Assembly: GCF_900110955.1 (NCBI RefSeq)
Contig: NZ_FOFR01000021.1
Coordinates: 62,001-126,000 of the forward strand
Direction of reading: 5' to 3'
Origin: Lentzea xinjiangensis
Lineage (GTDB): Bacteria > Actinomycetota > Actinomycetes > Mycobacteriales > Pseudonocardiaceae
DNA length: 64,000 bases
The notes beneath the pieces are model-generated. The model was given only the letters and a program-made list of their open reading frames with translations, had not been told where the DNA came from and ran no database searches. Below are positions 23,816-32,557 of the stretch, piece after piece; the stretch's first letter is position 1, and every line of letters starts with the position of its first letter. The translations under genes were made by a program, and so were the position numbers.

Positions 23816-25399
23816 TCAGCTCGCGGCGTTCATGAGGTCCACCGCGCTGTGCTGGCGGGCGGCGTCACTGCGCTGGAACGGACCCGCCCACGGCTGGTCG
23901 TAGGCGTCGGCGCTGGAGCGGTCCCGCGAGTGGGCGGTGTCCGCCTGACGGCGCAGGTAGCCGGTGTACGGGCGGTCGGGCAGCGCCCTGTTCAGCGCGG
24001 CCAGGCCCCGGACGTAGGCCCCCTTGAAGGACGGGACGTCTCCCCCGCCGCCGTCGTCGAACAGGATGCCGCCGGGGTTGAGGAAGCTGCTCCCGGTCGA
24101 GGCGTCGGCGAGGCTGCGCGCCTTGGTCAGCAGGCTCGCGTCGCCGGTCGCCCGGTGCAGCTCGACGAGAGCGGCCAGCGGAACGCCCTGGTTGTAGCTC
24201 CACGGCGTGAAGTTGTTGTTGGCGCAGGTGGACGTGGTCAGGCCGTCGTTGACCAGGTTCGCGCTGTTGATCATCTTGCTGTTGGCGAACCAGGTCCAGC
24301 CCGTCCTGGCGCGCTGCAGGTAGGTCGTGTCGCCGGGGATCCTGTTGTGCAGGGCCGCGTTGAGCTGGACGTACAACGAGTTCGTGATGGCGTTCTTGTA
24401 GTTCTTGCTCGAACTCCACCACACACCGCCACCGCACACGGAGTCCCAGAACCGGAAGATGTGGTCGGCGCCGATCCGCGCGGTGTTGAGGTACCTGCTG
24501 TCCCCGGTCAGGTCGTAGGCGGCCAGCCACGCCAGGCCCCACCAGGCCACGTCGTCGTTGTAGTCGTTGATGAAGTTGCCCTGCCAGGCCCGCACGTTGA
24601 GGTCGTAGGTGCGGGCGATGGCGTAGCGGTAGCTGCTCATCCCGGTCACCCGGATGTTGTCGATGACCGCGGTGAGCGCGTTGGCCGAGTTCCACCACCC
24701 CGTCGTGTCGAACAAGCCGGTGCCGAGGTTGTAGCGCTCCATCAGCGCCGTCGCCGCGGCCGTCCGGCGTTCACCGGCGTTCCACGTCGTGCGGTACCAA
24801 CTGGTGCACGCGATCGAGGAGGACCCGGCCGGTCGTCCGCAGGCCCGCAGCAGACCGACCCCGAGGTCGGCCCAGTCGTCGACGTTGAACATCATGGTGC
24901 GCCACTCGCCGAAGCCTGCCGGGGCCGCGGTGTTGCCCAGCCTGGACCCGGAGCCCCAGGTGACGCCGGCGTCGAAGGAGCGGTCCAGCCACACCTCGTC
25001 CCCCTGCTGGGCGGCGGAGATCACGGCCCATCCCATCGCGTCCGTGTCGTTGAAACGCAGGGAGACCTGCCGTCCTCCGACAGCGACGCTCTGGGCGTGG
25101 CGGTTCGACGGCGCGAGCGCGGGATCACGGGCATCGCAGTACTTGTTGCAGATCACCGCCATCGCGACCGGCGGGGCGCTTCCCGTCGACGGTGGTCCCG
25201 CGGTCGGCGGAGCACTGGTGCCGGGCCGGTAGGCGGAGCGCCGTGCGCTGAGGGGCAGGGAGGGATCGCGGTCGTCGCAGTAGTAGTCGCAGTCCACGGT
25301 GGCGCTCGGTGGCGCCGGAGCGTCGGCAGTGGACTCGGGGGGAACGGCCAGGACGAGCGTGGACACCAGCAGGGGCGCCAGGAACGCAGCTCTCAACAT
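23816..25399 (-). CDS. Secreted glycoside hydrolase family 76 (alpha-1,6-mannanase)
   Basis: A 527-residue exported enzyme that should cleave alpha-1,6-mannan backbones of fungal or mycobacterial-type cell walls. The signal peptide covers about residues 1-25. Two short Cys motifs (DCDYYCDDRDP and CNKYCDARDP) form a repeated linker, followed by a beta-like region (residues 105-190) and the (alpha/alpha)6 GH76 domain from about 200 onward. The catalytic Asp-Asp pair is in NDYNDDVAWWGLAW. ATG 25399 follows gggaggtctc. A LacI-type operator dyad lies 39 nt upstream, implying sugar-responsive control. Confidence 0.88.
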   Translation of the reverse strand: MLRAAFLAPLLVSTLVLAVPPESTADAPAPPSATVDCDYYCDDRDPSLPLSARRSAYRPGTSAPPTAGPPSTGSAPPVAMAVICNKYCDARDPALAPSNRHAQSVAVGGRQVSLRFNDTDAMGWAVISAAQQGDEVWLDRSFDAGVTWGSGSRLGNTAAPAGFGEWRTMMFNVDDWADLGVGLLRACGRPAGSSSIACTSWYRTTWNAGERRTAAATALMERYNLGTGLFDTTGWWNSANALTAVIDNIRVTGMSSYRYAIARTYDLNVRAWQGNFINDYNDDVAWWGLAWLAAYDLTGDSRYLNTARIGADHIFRFWDSVCGGGVWWSSSKNYKNAITNSLYVQLNAALHNRIPGDTTYLQRARTGWTWFANSKMINSANLVNDGLTTSTCANNNFTPWSYNQGVPLAALVELHRATGDASLLTKARSLADASTGSSFLNPGGILFDDGGGGDVPSFKGAYVRGLAALNRALPDRPYTGYLRRQADTAHSRDRSSADAYDQPWAGPFQRSDAARQHSAVDLMNAAS

Positions 25400-25437
25400 G
25401 AGACCTCCCGATGCAGGGCGGGTGGTTCGGCAATGTG

Positions 25438-25451
25438 TGAGAGCGCTCTCA
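25438..25451. promoter_or_regulatory. LacI-family operator before the GH76 gene
   Basis: tgagagcgctctca is a 14-bp perfect palindrome with the central CG typical of LacI/GalR-family sites and close to the CebR box of actinomycetes (tgggagcgctccca). The cognate regulator is not in the window. Confidence 0.75.
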
Positions 25452-25537
25452 AGGCCAGGCTAGGGTTCCGGTGTTTCGGCCGTCAATGTTTCTGACCGGT
25501 CAGGTTTCCGGTCATGCGTCGAGGCGGGCCTTGCTGC

Positions 25538-26128
25538 CTAGCGGTTCGCCGGTGTGTAGCGCAGCTGTCCACCGGCGGGCACGAGGTACCCGTTCCAGCG
25601 TTGTTCGGGCAGCACGCCGGCCAGTTCGGCGGCGCTGACGTAGTCGACTTCGAACCCGATCAGGCCGAGCCGGAAGTCGACCTGGCGGAACACCTGGCCC
25701 GCCACACCGGCCAGCCACGTGTCCAAGGACGCGCGCCAGGACAGCGACCGCGCTCCGCCTTCCGGACCGAACGGGAAGCCACCGATGCGCGGCTCCGCCA
25801 CGGACAACGCGCCGAGCGGGAGGTACAGGGTCAACCAGTCCTCGGCGTCTTCGAAGCGCGTGGAGAAGCAACCGAACACGACGGAGCCACCGAACGGTGG
25901 CCGTGCGACACCGTGCAGGTGGCCGAACTCCTCAAGGGACGCGACGGTGACGGGTACCGCGATCTGGTCGGCCGGTTCCCGGTCCCTGCTGCTGTAGCAG
26001 CCGGTGATGGCGACTGCCCGCCACAGCGCCGTGAGCGCACGCTGAAGACGGTCGTCGTCACGATCGCCGACCTCTACCGAGAGTTCGTAGAAGCCGCCGG
26101 TCCAGTTCGCCGGTTCGGTGAACGCCAT
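25538..26128 (-). CDS. Conserved hypothetical cytosolic protein
   Basis: A 196-residue protein from the ATG at 26128 (MAFTEPANWTGGFYELSVEV); the frame stays open to 26200. It is alternating hydrophobic, with no signal peptide or membrane segment. Recognisable blocks are LQRALTALWRAVAITGCY and GFEVDYVSAAELAG. It looks like actinobacterial proteins of unknown role. No operon partner; the next gene upstream is divergent. Confidence 0.65.
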   Translation of the reverse strand: MAFTEPANWTGGFYELSVEVGDRDDDRLQRALTALWRAVAITGCYSSRDREPADQIAVPVTVASLEEFGHLHGVARPPFGGSVVFGCFSTRFEDAEDWLTLYLPLGALSVAEPRIGGFPFGPEGGARSLSWRASLDTWLAGVAGQVFRQVDFRLGLIGFEVDYVSAAELAGVLPEQRWNGYLVPAGGQLRYTPANR

Positions 26129-26390
26129 TGGGTCATGCACCGCCGCAGTGTGGCAAAACTGGTCGTCCTCGTCCCGCGGTTTCTCTCGGGGCATGCGCAT
26201 CTGGCGATCACTGTCCGGCGAGGCGGATCGACCGCGCAGAATCGGTGACCGTGACGGTCACGCTGCCGGTGCCGGAAACGGAGTCCGGAGTCGCGCTGCG
26301 GCTGCGGCCGTGACGAGTCGACGACAGCGGCACGTGCGTGCCCGTCTGGGAGTGGACGGCCGGAATCGACGCTGTGGCTACGATCCCGGC

Positions 26391-27353
26391 ATGCCCAGGA
26401 CGCGGCTCGACCTCGACCGGATCCGCGCCGCTCGCCGCACGATCGATCCCGTCTACCTGGACACGCCGATGTACCGGTGCGATGCGCTGGGACGCCGGCT
26501 GGGCTGCACCGTGAGCATCAAGCTGGAAACGGCGAACCCGGTGCGCAGCTTCAAGGCGCGGGGTACCGAGCTCGTGGCCGGCCTGCTGGCCGAGCAGGGC
26601 CGCACCGCCGTGGTGTGCGCCAGCGCCGGCAACCTCGGCCAGGCGCTCGCCTGGTCGGGTCGCCGCCGCGGCCTCGGCGTGACGGTCGTGGCCTCGGTGC
26701 GCGCCCCCGCCGTCAAGCTCGATCGGATCCGGGCGCTGGGCGCGGAGCTGGACCTGGTGGACGGCGACTTCGAGATGGCCCGCGAGCGCGCTGCGCGCAT
26801 CGCGCGTGAGCGCGGCATCCGGTTGCTGGAGGACAGTCTCGACATCGAGACCTGTGAGGGTGCCGCGACGATCGGTCTTGAGCTGGCGGGCGGGGAGTCC
26901 CCGTTCGACGCTGTCCTGATCGCGTTGGGTGGTGGTGCGCTGGCCACCGGTGTGGGGCACGTCCTGAAGACCTTGGTGCCGGAGACCGAGGTGATCTGCG
27001 TGCAACCCGCGGGCGCACCGGCGTTGACCCGCTCGTGGCACGAGCGCCGCGTCATCACCACCGAGTCGGCCGGCACCATCGCCGACGGCGTCGCCGGACG
27101 GTTCCCCATCCCCGAGGTCTTGGACGACCTGCTCGTTGTGGCGGACGACGCGGTCCTCGTCCGCGAGTCGTCGATCATCGACGGCATGAGGCTGCTCCTG
27201 GAGCACACGGGGCTGGTCGTCGAGCCCTCGGCAGCTCTCGGCGTCGCCGCTGTCCTGGAGGACCGCGACCGTTTCAGCGGCCGTCACGTCGTCACCGTGA
27301 TCTGCGGCAGCAACGTCGACCTGGACGCTCACCGCCGCTGGGTCCACCCGTGA
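26391..27353 (+). CDS. PLP-dependent threonine/serine dehydratase-family enzyme
   Basis: A fold-type II PLP enzyme of 320 residues. The PLP lysine is Lys55 in the SFKARG motif, the phosphate-binding loop is GGGALATG near residue 186, and the C-terminal CGSNVD replaces the usual SGGN-type loop. Substrates of the family are L-threonine, L-serine or hydroxy-aspartate; there is no regulatory ACT domain, so a catabolic or biosynthesis-linked role is more likely than isoleucine synthesis. It stands alone, 37 nt into the clean ATG placement after a long open frame. Confidence 0.88.
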   Translation: MPRTRLDLDRIRAARRTIDPVYLDTPMYRCDALGRRLGCTVSIKLETANPVRSFKARGTELVAGLLAEQGRTAVVCASAGNLGQALAWSGRRRGLGVTVVASVRAPAVKLDRIRALGAELDLVDGDFEMARERAARIARERGIRLLEDSLDIETCEGAATIGLELAGGESPFDAVLIALGGGALATGVGHVLKTLVPETEVICVQPAGAPALTRSWHERRVITTESAGTIADGVAGRFPIPEVLDDLLVVADDAVLVRESSIIDGMRLLLEHTGLVVEPSAALGVAAVLEDRDRFSGRHVVTVICGSNVDLDAHRRWVHP

Positions 27354-27476
27354 CGGCACCCCCGCCAAGGCGCCGGACAGCCAGCCCGCCGCCCGAACGT
27401 CCTCTTCTGCCGATGAGAGGACGCAAGCCTCCTGGTTGCGACCGCGCGGTCCGGCCACGGACTGAGAGCCCGTTGT

Positions 27477-28232
27477 CTATACCTTGCTCGCCACCACCAT
27501 GTAGTTCTCGGCCCCTAGGTTGAACGTGCTCATTTCCGTCTGGAGTCCGACCCGGTGCAAATCGACTTCGAGTTCTTCGTATCGGTAGGGCCAGCTCGAC
27601 AGCAGTTCCGAGCGGGCAAGAACCGATCCAGCCGTATCCACTTGCGCGACCGCAATCTCGATGTGGTGCTCGTCCTCCCAATTCGGCGCAATGTCCCAGC
27701 GGTAGACCACGACGGCATCGCGACCGTTCCGGTGGACGAGTCGGTCACTGATGTCCAGACGGGAACCTCTGGCCCTCACGAGTTCCCACGTGCGGGAGGT
27801 GAGTACCAAGCGCCCGCCACGGCGCAGAAGCCGTGACATCGACTCCAGAGCAGCAACTCTGCCTCGCGCGCCCTCGGCATGGTGCAGCGAGTTGCCAACG
27901 CAGAACACCATGTCGAAGGTGCCGTCATCGAAATGGTCGGGCAACTCTTGCCAGTCCGCCCGCACTGTCCGGACAGATGCCCTGAACTGCTCGGACAACT
28001 CCGCAGTCCGACGAACCATCGCTTCGCTGGCGTCAGTTGCGACAACGTGCATGCCAAGACCGGCGAGGCCAACTGCCAACTGTCCGGTCCCGCACGAACA
28101 ATCGAGGACGTGAGCGTCCGACGGCACGAGATCGAGGACGTCATCGAACGACGAAGCGAACTCGGCCGGAGTCAGCTTTGCATCTGAGATGAGCCACTCG
28201 TACACCTCGGCAAGCGCGTTATAGCCACTCAC
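27477..28232 (-). CDS. Class I SAM-dependent methyltransferase
   Basis: A 251-residue enzyme with SAM motif I (HVLDCSCGTGQLAVGLA), an acidic residue after strand 2 (VVATDASEAM), motif II region (FDMVFCVGNSLHH) and motif III (LLRRGGRLVLTSRTWE). The GTG at 28232 follows a GGAGG ribosome site by eight bases. Its GC content and codon choice are lower than those of its neighbours, and an IS5 remnant lies 110 nt upstream, so it may have come by transfer. The substrate is unknown; glycine/sarcosine-type or small-metabolite methyltransferases are similar. Confidence 0.85.
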   Translation of the reverse strand: MSGYNALAEVYEWLISDAKLTPAEFASSFDDVLDLVPSDAHVLDCSCGTGQLAVGLAGLGMHVVATDASEAMVRRTAELSEQFRASVRTVRADWQELPDHFDDGTFDMVFCVGNSLHHAEGARGRVAALESMSRLLRRGGRLVLTSRTWELVRARGSRLDISDRLVHRNGRDAVVVYRWDIAPNWEDEHHIEIAVAQVDTAGSVLARSELLSSWPYRYEELEVDLHRVGLQTEMSTFNLGAENYMVVASKV

Positions 28233-28345
28233 AACTACTACCTCCGTCACGCGGCAGACTCACGGTGGCCATCAGTACATCAGCGGGGCAAGTCGGTCAC
28301 CAATGGTTTTCGCAAGGGCAACACGGCCGCGCATGCCGCAGAGCG

Positions 28346-28645
28346 TGTTGCTTAAGAGGCCTTAACGCAATGACTGGTGGCGTTGCAGGCGTCGCCAGCA
28401 GATGATCGAGCAGGCGAGGCTGAGGAAGGCCTCGTGGATGTCGTCGCGGTCTCCCACCGGATGCGCAAGCGGCGGAACCAATGCAGCAACGCCAGGGTTT
28501 GCTCGACAGCCCATCGGTGCACGCCCAGCCGGAGCCATGCTCGACGCCGCGGCGGGCGATGAGCGGCCGGATGCCCTTGGCACGGACCTGCTTGCGGTAC
28601 TTGTCGTGGTCGTAGGCGCGGTCGGCGTAGACCTGGGCAGGTCTA
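28346..28645 (-). mobile_element. IS5-family element, 3' remnant of the transposase
   Basis: On the minus strand the pieces YADRAYDHDKYRKQVRAKGI, RPLIARRGVEHGSG, LGVHRWAVEQTLALLHWFRR and RDDIHEAFLSLACSIICWRR match consecutive parts of an IS5 DDE transposase C-terminus, but two frameshifts separate them and everything before YADRAYD is missing. The sequence gcttaagaggcc at 28350-28361 may be the terminal inverted repeat. A related fragment lies at 61.3-61.8 kb on the plus strand. Confidence 0.8.
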
Positions 28646-29111
28646 CGCTGAAGCTACTGACCTGCAGTAGAAGACACGAAATCTTGGTTCGCGCAACGGG
28701 GAAGACCGCGCGGGTTACCTCCACCGACGAGATTGCGCGCAAGTTCCACTGCCGAGGGTGAGTCGCCGCAGGTCATGACGCTGACAGTGGGGGAACTTGG
28801 CCCGGACAGGCCATGCAATGACGCGTCGCGCAACAGGATGCATGTCTGAATTCTTGTCCGCTGCGTTGATTCCCGATCGACCGTTGGGCTTCGCTCCACG
28901 CATCTTCGCCGACAGGCAGTTGTCGTCATGTTCGCGGAACTTCCGCACCTGCCGCCGACCGTGCTGGACGGCTGCGCGCCCATACGAGAAGCGGATGTCT
29001 TCCGAGTTCCTCTCCGCTGACCGGTGGCACGTGAGCAGAACCTGCTTGGGCCGAAGGTGTACCGCTCCGCGCCCGAACGCGGACCGATGCCGAGAGCGGA
29101 AGCACGGCGAA
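28646..29111. other. No recognisable gene
   Basis: Between the IS5 remnant and the Clp_N gene no frame shows a known protein or consistent GC3 bias. A 30-codon frame near 28928 (starting MFAELPHLPPTVLDG) may be a gene scrap. The stretch is probably insertion debris. Confidence 0.4.
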
Positions 29112-29813
29112 TCAGCCGCCGATGACCGCCGCGAGGGCGGCGCCCGCGGTGGCGGTGCGACCTGTCGTGTGCTGGTAGCGGCGCACGATGTCGCGGTGGC
29201 GCGATCGTCGCCCGAGTCGCCGCTCGGCACGCAGGAGCGGGTTGCGGTGCGGTGGCGGGAAAGCGGCGGCCAGTTCGCCGATGAGCGCCGGGAGGTCGAC
29301 GTCCGCGAGTGCCCACGCGACACCGGGGTCCAGGGCGAGCAAGGCGAGGGCGAGGTGTTCCTGCCGGTGCTCGCGTTCGCGGCGAGCGAGCGCCAGGCGC
29401 AGTGATGCCTCGTACGCCGCTTGGGCGTCCAGGCCCAACGGCGGGTTCAGCCGTGCGCACCGCTGTCTGGCCGCGGCCGCACCGAGCGGCAGCAGTGGTT
29501 CGCGCGCCGGCGCGCGGTCCAGCAACGCGATGCCTGCTCGCCGGGCCAACGCGTCGAGCTCGACACCCAGCACGGCCAGCGCCTCCCGATCCGCTGCCGC
29601 GCCCGCCCCGCTGGGCTCGGCGGCACGAGCCGCTCGTTCGACCACTGCTGTCGTCACGCCGTGCCTGCCGAGGATGGCGGCGACGGTGCCGTTGTCCAGG
29701 GTGAGAGCGAGGAGCAGGTGTTCGGCGCCGGTGCGCGGATGTCCGAGAGCGCGAGCAGACATCAGCGCCTCACGCACCACCCGCCCCAGTTCAGGGTGCT
29801 CGCCCTGGAACAT
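29112..29813 (-). CDS. Stand-alone Clp N-terminal domain protein
   Basis: A 233-residue protein made of two Clp_N-like helical repeats and no ATPase. Repeat 1 is clear (ELGRVVREALMSARALGHPR, then GAEHLLLALTLDNGTVAAIL); repeat 2 is more divergent (YEASLRLALARREREHRQEH, then LALALLALDPGVAWALADV). Clp_N domains recognise adaptors and substrates for ClpC; a separate copy may act as an adaptor, a decoy or a regulator. Its start overlaps the stop of the HTH gene by one base (TGATG), so both are translated together from an operator-covered promoter. Confidence 0.85.
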   Translation of the reverse strand: MFQGEHPELGRVVREALMSARALGHPRTGAEHLLLALTLDNGTVAAILGRHGVTTAVVERAARAAEPSGAGAAADREALAVLGVELDALARRAGIALLDRAPAREPLLPLGAAAARQRCARLNPPLGLDAQAAYEASLRLALARREREHRQEHLALALLALDPGVAWALADVDLPALIGELAAAFPPPHRNPLLRAERRLGRRSRHRDIVRRYQHTTGRTATAGAALAAVIGG

Positions 29814-30031
29814 CAGACCTCCACGTGACGGTGGTGCTTGCGGTGCACGGTCTGCTTGGTGACGCCGAGCCGCAGCGCGATGTCCCGCCAGGACCAGCCC
29901 GCACGCCGCGCGGACGCCACCTGTTCGGCCTCCAAGCGCTCCACCAGCTGACGGAGGCGGGCCACGGCGCGCAGCCCGGCGTCCGGATCGGGGTTGCCGA
30001 CGGCCTGCTCCAGATCTGCTGCCAGCGACAC
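29813..30031 (-). CDS. Small sigma-70 region 4-like HTH regulator
   Basis: A 72-residue DNA-binding protein consisting almost only of a helix-turn-helix (GWSWRDIALRLGVTKQTVHR then KHHRHVEV), preceded by an amphipathic helix (LRAVARLRQLVERLEAEQVA). The GTG at 30031 is immediately downstream of a good -10, so the mRNA is probably leaderless. Two copies of an 18-bp dyad cover its promoter, suggesting negative autoregulation of itself and the coupled Clp_N gene. Confidence 0.82.
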   Translation of the reverse strand: MSLAADLEQAVGNPDPDAGLRAVARLRQLVERLEAEQVASARRAGWSWRDIALRLGVTKQTVHRKHHRHVEV

Positions 30032-30033
30032 GC

Positions 30034-30079
30034 CGTCAGCATATGCTGACGCCTGTTACGTCGTCAACACATGCTGACG
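30034..30079 (-). promoter_or_regulatory. Leaderless promoter covered by two 18-bp dyads
   Basis: On the minus strand a -35 TTGACG (30067-30062) and a -10 TATGCT (30043-30038) are 18 bases apart, and the GTG starts six bases after the -10. Site 1 (30034-30051, cgtcagcatatgctgacg) is a perfect palindrome over the -10. Site 2 (30062-30079) matches it at 16 of 18 positions and covers the -35. Centre spacing is 28 bp. Confidence 0.7.
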
Positions 30080-30152
30080 GAACGCGCCACGCCGGGTTGT
30101 CCCGAAATCGACGATGGCCTGGCAGACCACTCTGCCCGGCGCACCGCCTCGG

Positions 30153-30545
30153 TCATGAGACGGGCTGCTGACCCGGCCCCTGCTGCTTCTGGATCAGCGT
30201 GAAGGCCTCGTCCACCGACTGGCACACCGGCAGCACCTGGCTCAGGGCGCTGGCCATCATGGGACGCACCGCCGCGACCTGGTTGGCCACGATCGCGAAT
30301 CCCACACCCTCACGCTGTGCCCGGCCGTACAGCTCCAGCAGCATCGACAACGCCGACGAGCCCATGAAGTCCACGGCCAGCTCCACCACCAGGCCGGCTG
30401 GATCCTTGCCCACGTGGTCGAACAGGGCCGTTCCGACCGCATCGACGCTGACCATGTCGAGCTCGCCGCTGATCACAGCGACGAGCACGCCGTCGTGGTC
30501 GGTCGTCTGCATGCTGGCCGTCGACGCCGTCTCGCTCGAAGTCAC
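30153..30545 (-). CDS. STAS-domain anti-sigma factor antagonist
   Basis: A 130-residue single STAS domain (VLVAVISGELDMVSVDAVGT, then VVELAVDFMGSSALSMLLEL). The Ser in MGSS is the site usually phosphorylated by an anti-sigma kinase; the unphosphorylated form frees a stress sigma factor. No kinase or sigma factor is adjacent. The GTG at 30545 follows GAGGTG by four bases. A second STAS protein lies at 51590. Confidence 0.85.
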   Translation of the reverse strand: MTSSETASTASMQTTDHDGVLVAVISGELDMVSVDAVGTALFDHVGKDPAGLVVELAVDFMGSSALSMLLELYGRAQREGVGFAIVANQVAAVRPMMASALSQVLPVCQSVDEAFTLIQKQQGPGQQPVS

Positions 30546-30939
30546 TGAACACCTCACCAAGAAATCCGGACCTGTTCCTCTGAGCGATGTTACGAAGCGC
30601 GACGCCCCGCGGCATGATCACCGCGTTGCCGGCGTTTCGCCACTGCGCGTTCTCGACGTGCGGCAAGGGCCGTGAGCTGCGGACATGGTTCATCACCGCG
30701 TGTGGCACGACACACAGGTGTCCGGCAAGTTCGGCCGAACGCCTGAGCCCTGCCACGATCGTTCTCTTTCGGGTGGTCACGGCGTCGCGATGAAGATTCG
30801 CGCCCTCACCGGTTATTCCCGTGCGGTGATGCGGAACCCGTTTCCCGTCGTGACGACCGGCAGTGCTCCTGGCGGAGGACCGCACCTGAGCGGATGCCGT
30901 CGCGACTTCGGACGAGGCTATCCACAGAGGACGGTTGCT
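30546..30939. other. Divergent intergenic region
   Basis: This 394-bp gap separates the STAS gene (minus) from the lipoprotein gene (plus). I see no conserved protein, and no certain promoter; a TAACAT near 30590 on the minus strand is a weak -10 candidate for the STAS gene. Confidence 0.3.
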
Positions 30940-32535
30940 GTGCCGGAACATCGTGATTTCAAGCCTTCTGGAGCCGTCGCGGCCGGGTGGCGCACCCCGG
31001 CGCGGAAGCGCTGGTCCCTCGCCGTGGTGCTGTCCCTGCTCGTGACGGGCTGCACCGCCGGACCGTTCGGACTCACGTCCAGCGGCACGTCCGGCGTGGT
31101 GACGGCCCAGGTCGCCGCGCCATCCGAGAAGACCACCGTGCTGGACGCCGAGCCCGGCGCGGGGTCGGCGATCGCCGTGAGCTCCGCCCTGTTCCGCAGC
31201 TCCCCCGTCGTGGTGGTGGCCGCGGAGTCCGATCGCGAGGCCCTGGCCGGCGCGGGAGCGCTCGCGGAGCGGCTCGGGGTACCGGTGCTCCAGCTTCCCG
31301 CCTCGACCTTGGCGGAGCCGGGCACCGCGGCCGTGCGCGACGAGGTGGGACGGCTGTCACCGCAGGTGGTGCTCACCGTCGGCGCCGACGCGCGCCGTGA
31401 GGTCGAAGCGTGGGCTGGCAAGGCGAAGGTGGTCGGGATCGACGCGCCGGAGGGCGGTGCCACGACGACCGAACTGCCCGCCGGGCTGCCGGCCGTCGAG
31501 CCCGCCGGTCCCGTGGACGTGACGGTGCTGTCGGACAAGGGCCGTGACGACGCCGCCGCGGTCGCCACGGCGCGGGCGGCGGGGGCGCGGATCGTCTCGC
31601 TGCGGGGCGTCGACCCGAGGAGCGACGCGGCCGCGACCGACGCACTGCGCTCGCAGCCGTCGGCGGCGCTGCTGGCGCTGGGCAAGGACTTCGGCCCGCC
31701 GGACCGGCTGCGCAAGCGGGTCGACGCGGTGGGCCGGGGTGGTTCGCTGCCCGGCGGCGGGCAGGTGCTCTTCCCCGGCAGGATGCTGGTCTGCCTCTAC
31801 GGCCACCCGGACGGGCCCGCGCTCGGCGCGCTCGGTGAGCAGGACCTCGAAGGAAGCATCGCCCGCGTCAAGGGGCTGGCCGCCGAGTACGACCCGCTCA
31901 GCGACGTTCCCGTCGTGCCGACCCTGGAGATCATCGCCACCGTCGCGCAGAGCTCCCCCGGCCCGGACGGCGACTACTCGAGCGAGACCGACGTCGAGTC
32001 GTTGCGCCCGTGGGTGGAGAGGGCCGGGCAGGAGGGCGTCTACGTGATCCTGGACCTGCAACCGGGCCGGGCTCGTCTGCTGGACCAGGCGAAGCGCTAC
32101 GCGCCGCTGCTGGAGCTGTCCCACGTCGGCCTGGCCGTCGACCCGGAGTGGAAGCTCGGGCCCGGCCAGGTGCCGCTGCAGCAGATCGGCGGTGTCGACG
32201 CCGCGGAGATCAACGAGGTCTCGGCGTGGCTCGCCGACCTGACCGCCGCGAAGCAACTGCCGCAGAAGCTGCTCGTGGCACACCAGTTCCAGCTCTCGAT
32301 GATCCGCGACGAGCAGGCGCTCGACACCACCCGCGACGAGGTGCAACTGCTGATCCACATGGACGGCCAGGGCACAACCGGCCAGAAGGTGTCCACCTGG
32401 GAGTCCGTGGTCGGAGCTCGGCCGGGCAACCTCCCGATGGGTTGGAAGAACTTCTACGACGAGGACAAGCCGATGCTCACCCCGCAGCAGACCATGTCCT
32501 ACGAACCGAAACCGTCGATGGTCTCCTACCAGTGA
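30940..32535 (+). CDS. Large lipoprotein with cell-wall-binding-repeat-like domain
   Basis: A 531-residue exported protein from the GTG at 30940 (ribosome site agagga, seven bases away). It has a 29-residue basic n-region, a hydrophobic core (SLAVVLSLLVTG) and a lipobox Cys (VTGC) near residue 39. Residues about 65-160 (VVVVAAESDREALAGAGALA, then LSPQVVLTVGADA) resemble the CWB2 wall-binding fold. The C-terminal half contains ETDVESLRPWVERAGQEGVY and VILDLQPGRARLLDQ followed by HVGLAVDPEWKLGPGQ, a barrel-like pattern. No catalytic set is evident. Confidence 0.75.
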   Translation: MPEHRDFKPSGAVAAGWRTPARKRWSLAVVLSLLVTGCTAGPFGLTSSGTSGVVTAQVAAPSEKTTVLDAEPGAGSAIAVSSALFRSSPVVVVAAESDREALAGAGALAERLGVPVLQLPASTLAEPGTAAVRDEVGRLSPQVVLTVGADARREVEAWAGKAKVVGIDAPEGGATTTELPAGLPAVEPAGPVDVTVLSDKGRDDAAAVATARAAGARIVSLRGVDPRSDAAATDALRSQPSAALLALGKDFGPPDRLRKRVDAVGRGGSLPGGGQVLFPGRMLVCLYGHPDGPALGALGEQDLEGSIARVKGLAAEYDPLSDVPVVPTLEIIATVAQSSPGPDGDYSSETDVESLRPWVERAGQEGVYVILDLQPGRARLLDQAKRYAPLLELSHVGLAVDPEWKLGPGQVPLQQIGGVDAAEINEVSAWLADLTAAKQLPQKLLVAHQFQLSMIRDEQALDTTRDEVQLLIHMDGQGTTGQKVSTWESVVGARPGNLPMGWKNFYDEDKPMLTPQQTMSYEPKPSMVSYQ

Positions 32536-32557
32536 CGCTGCCTGCGGCACGGCGGGA

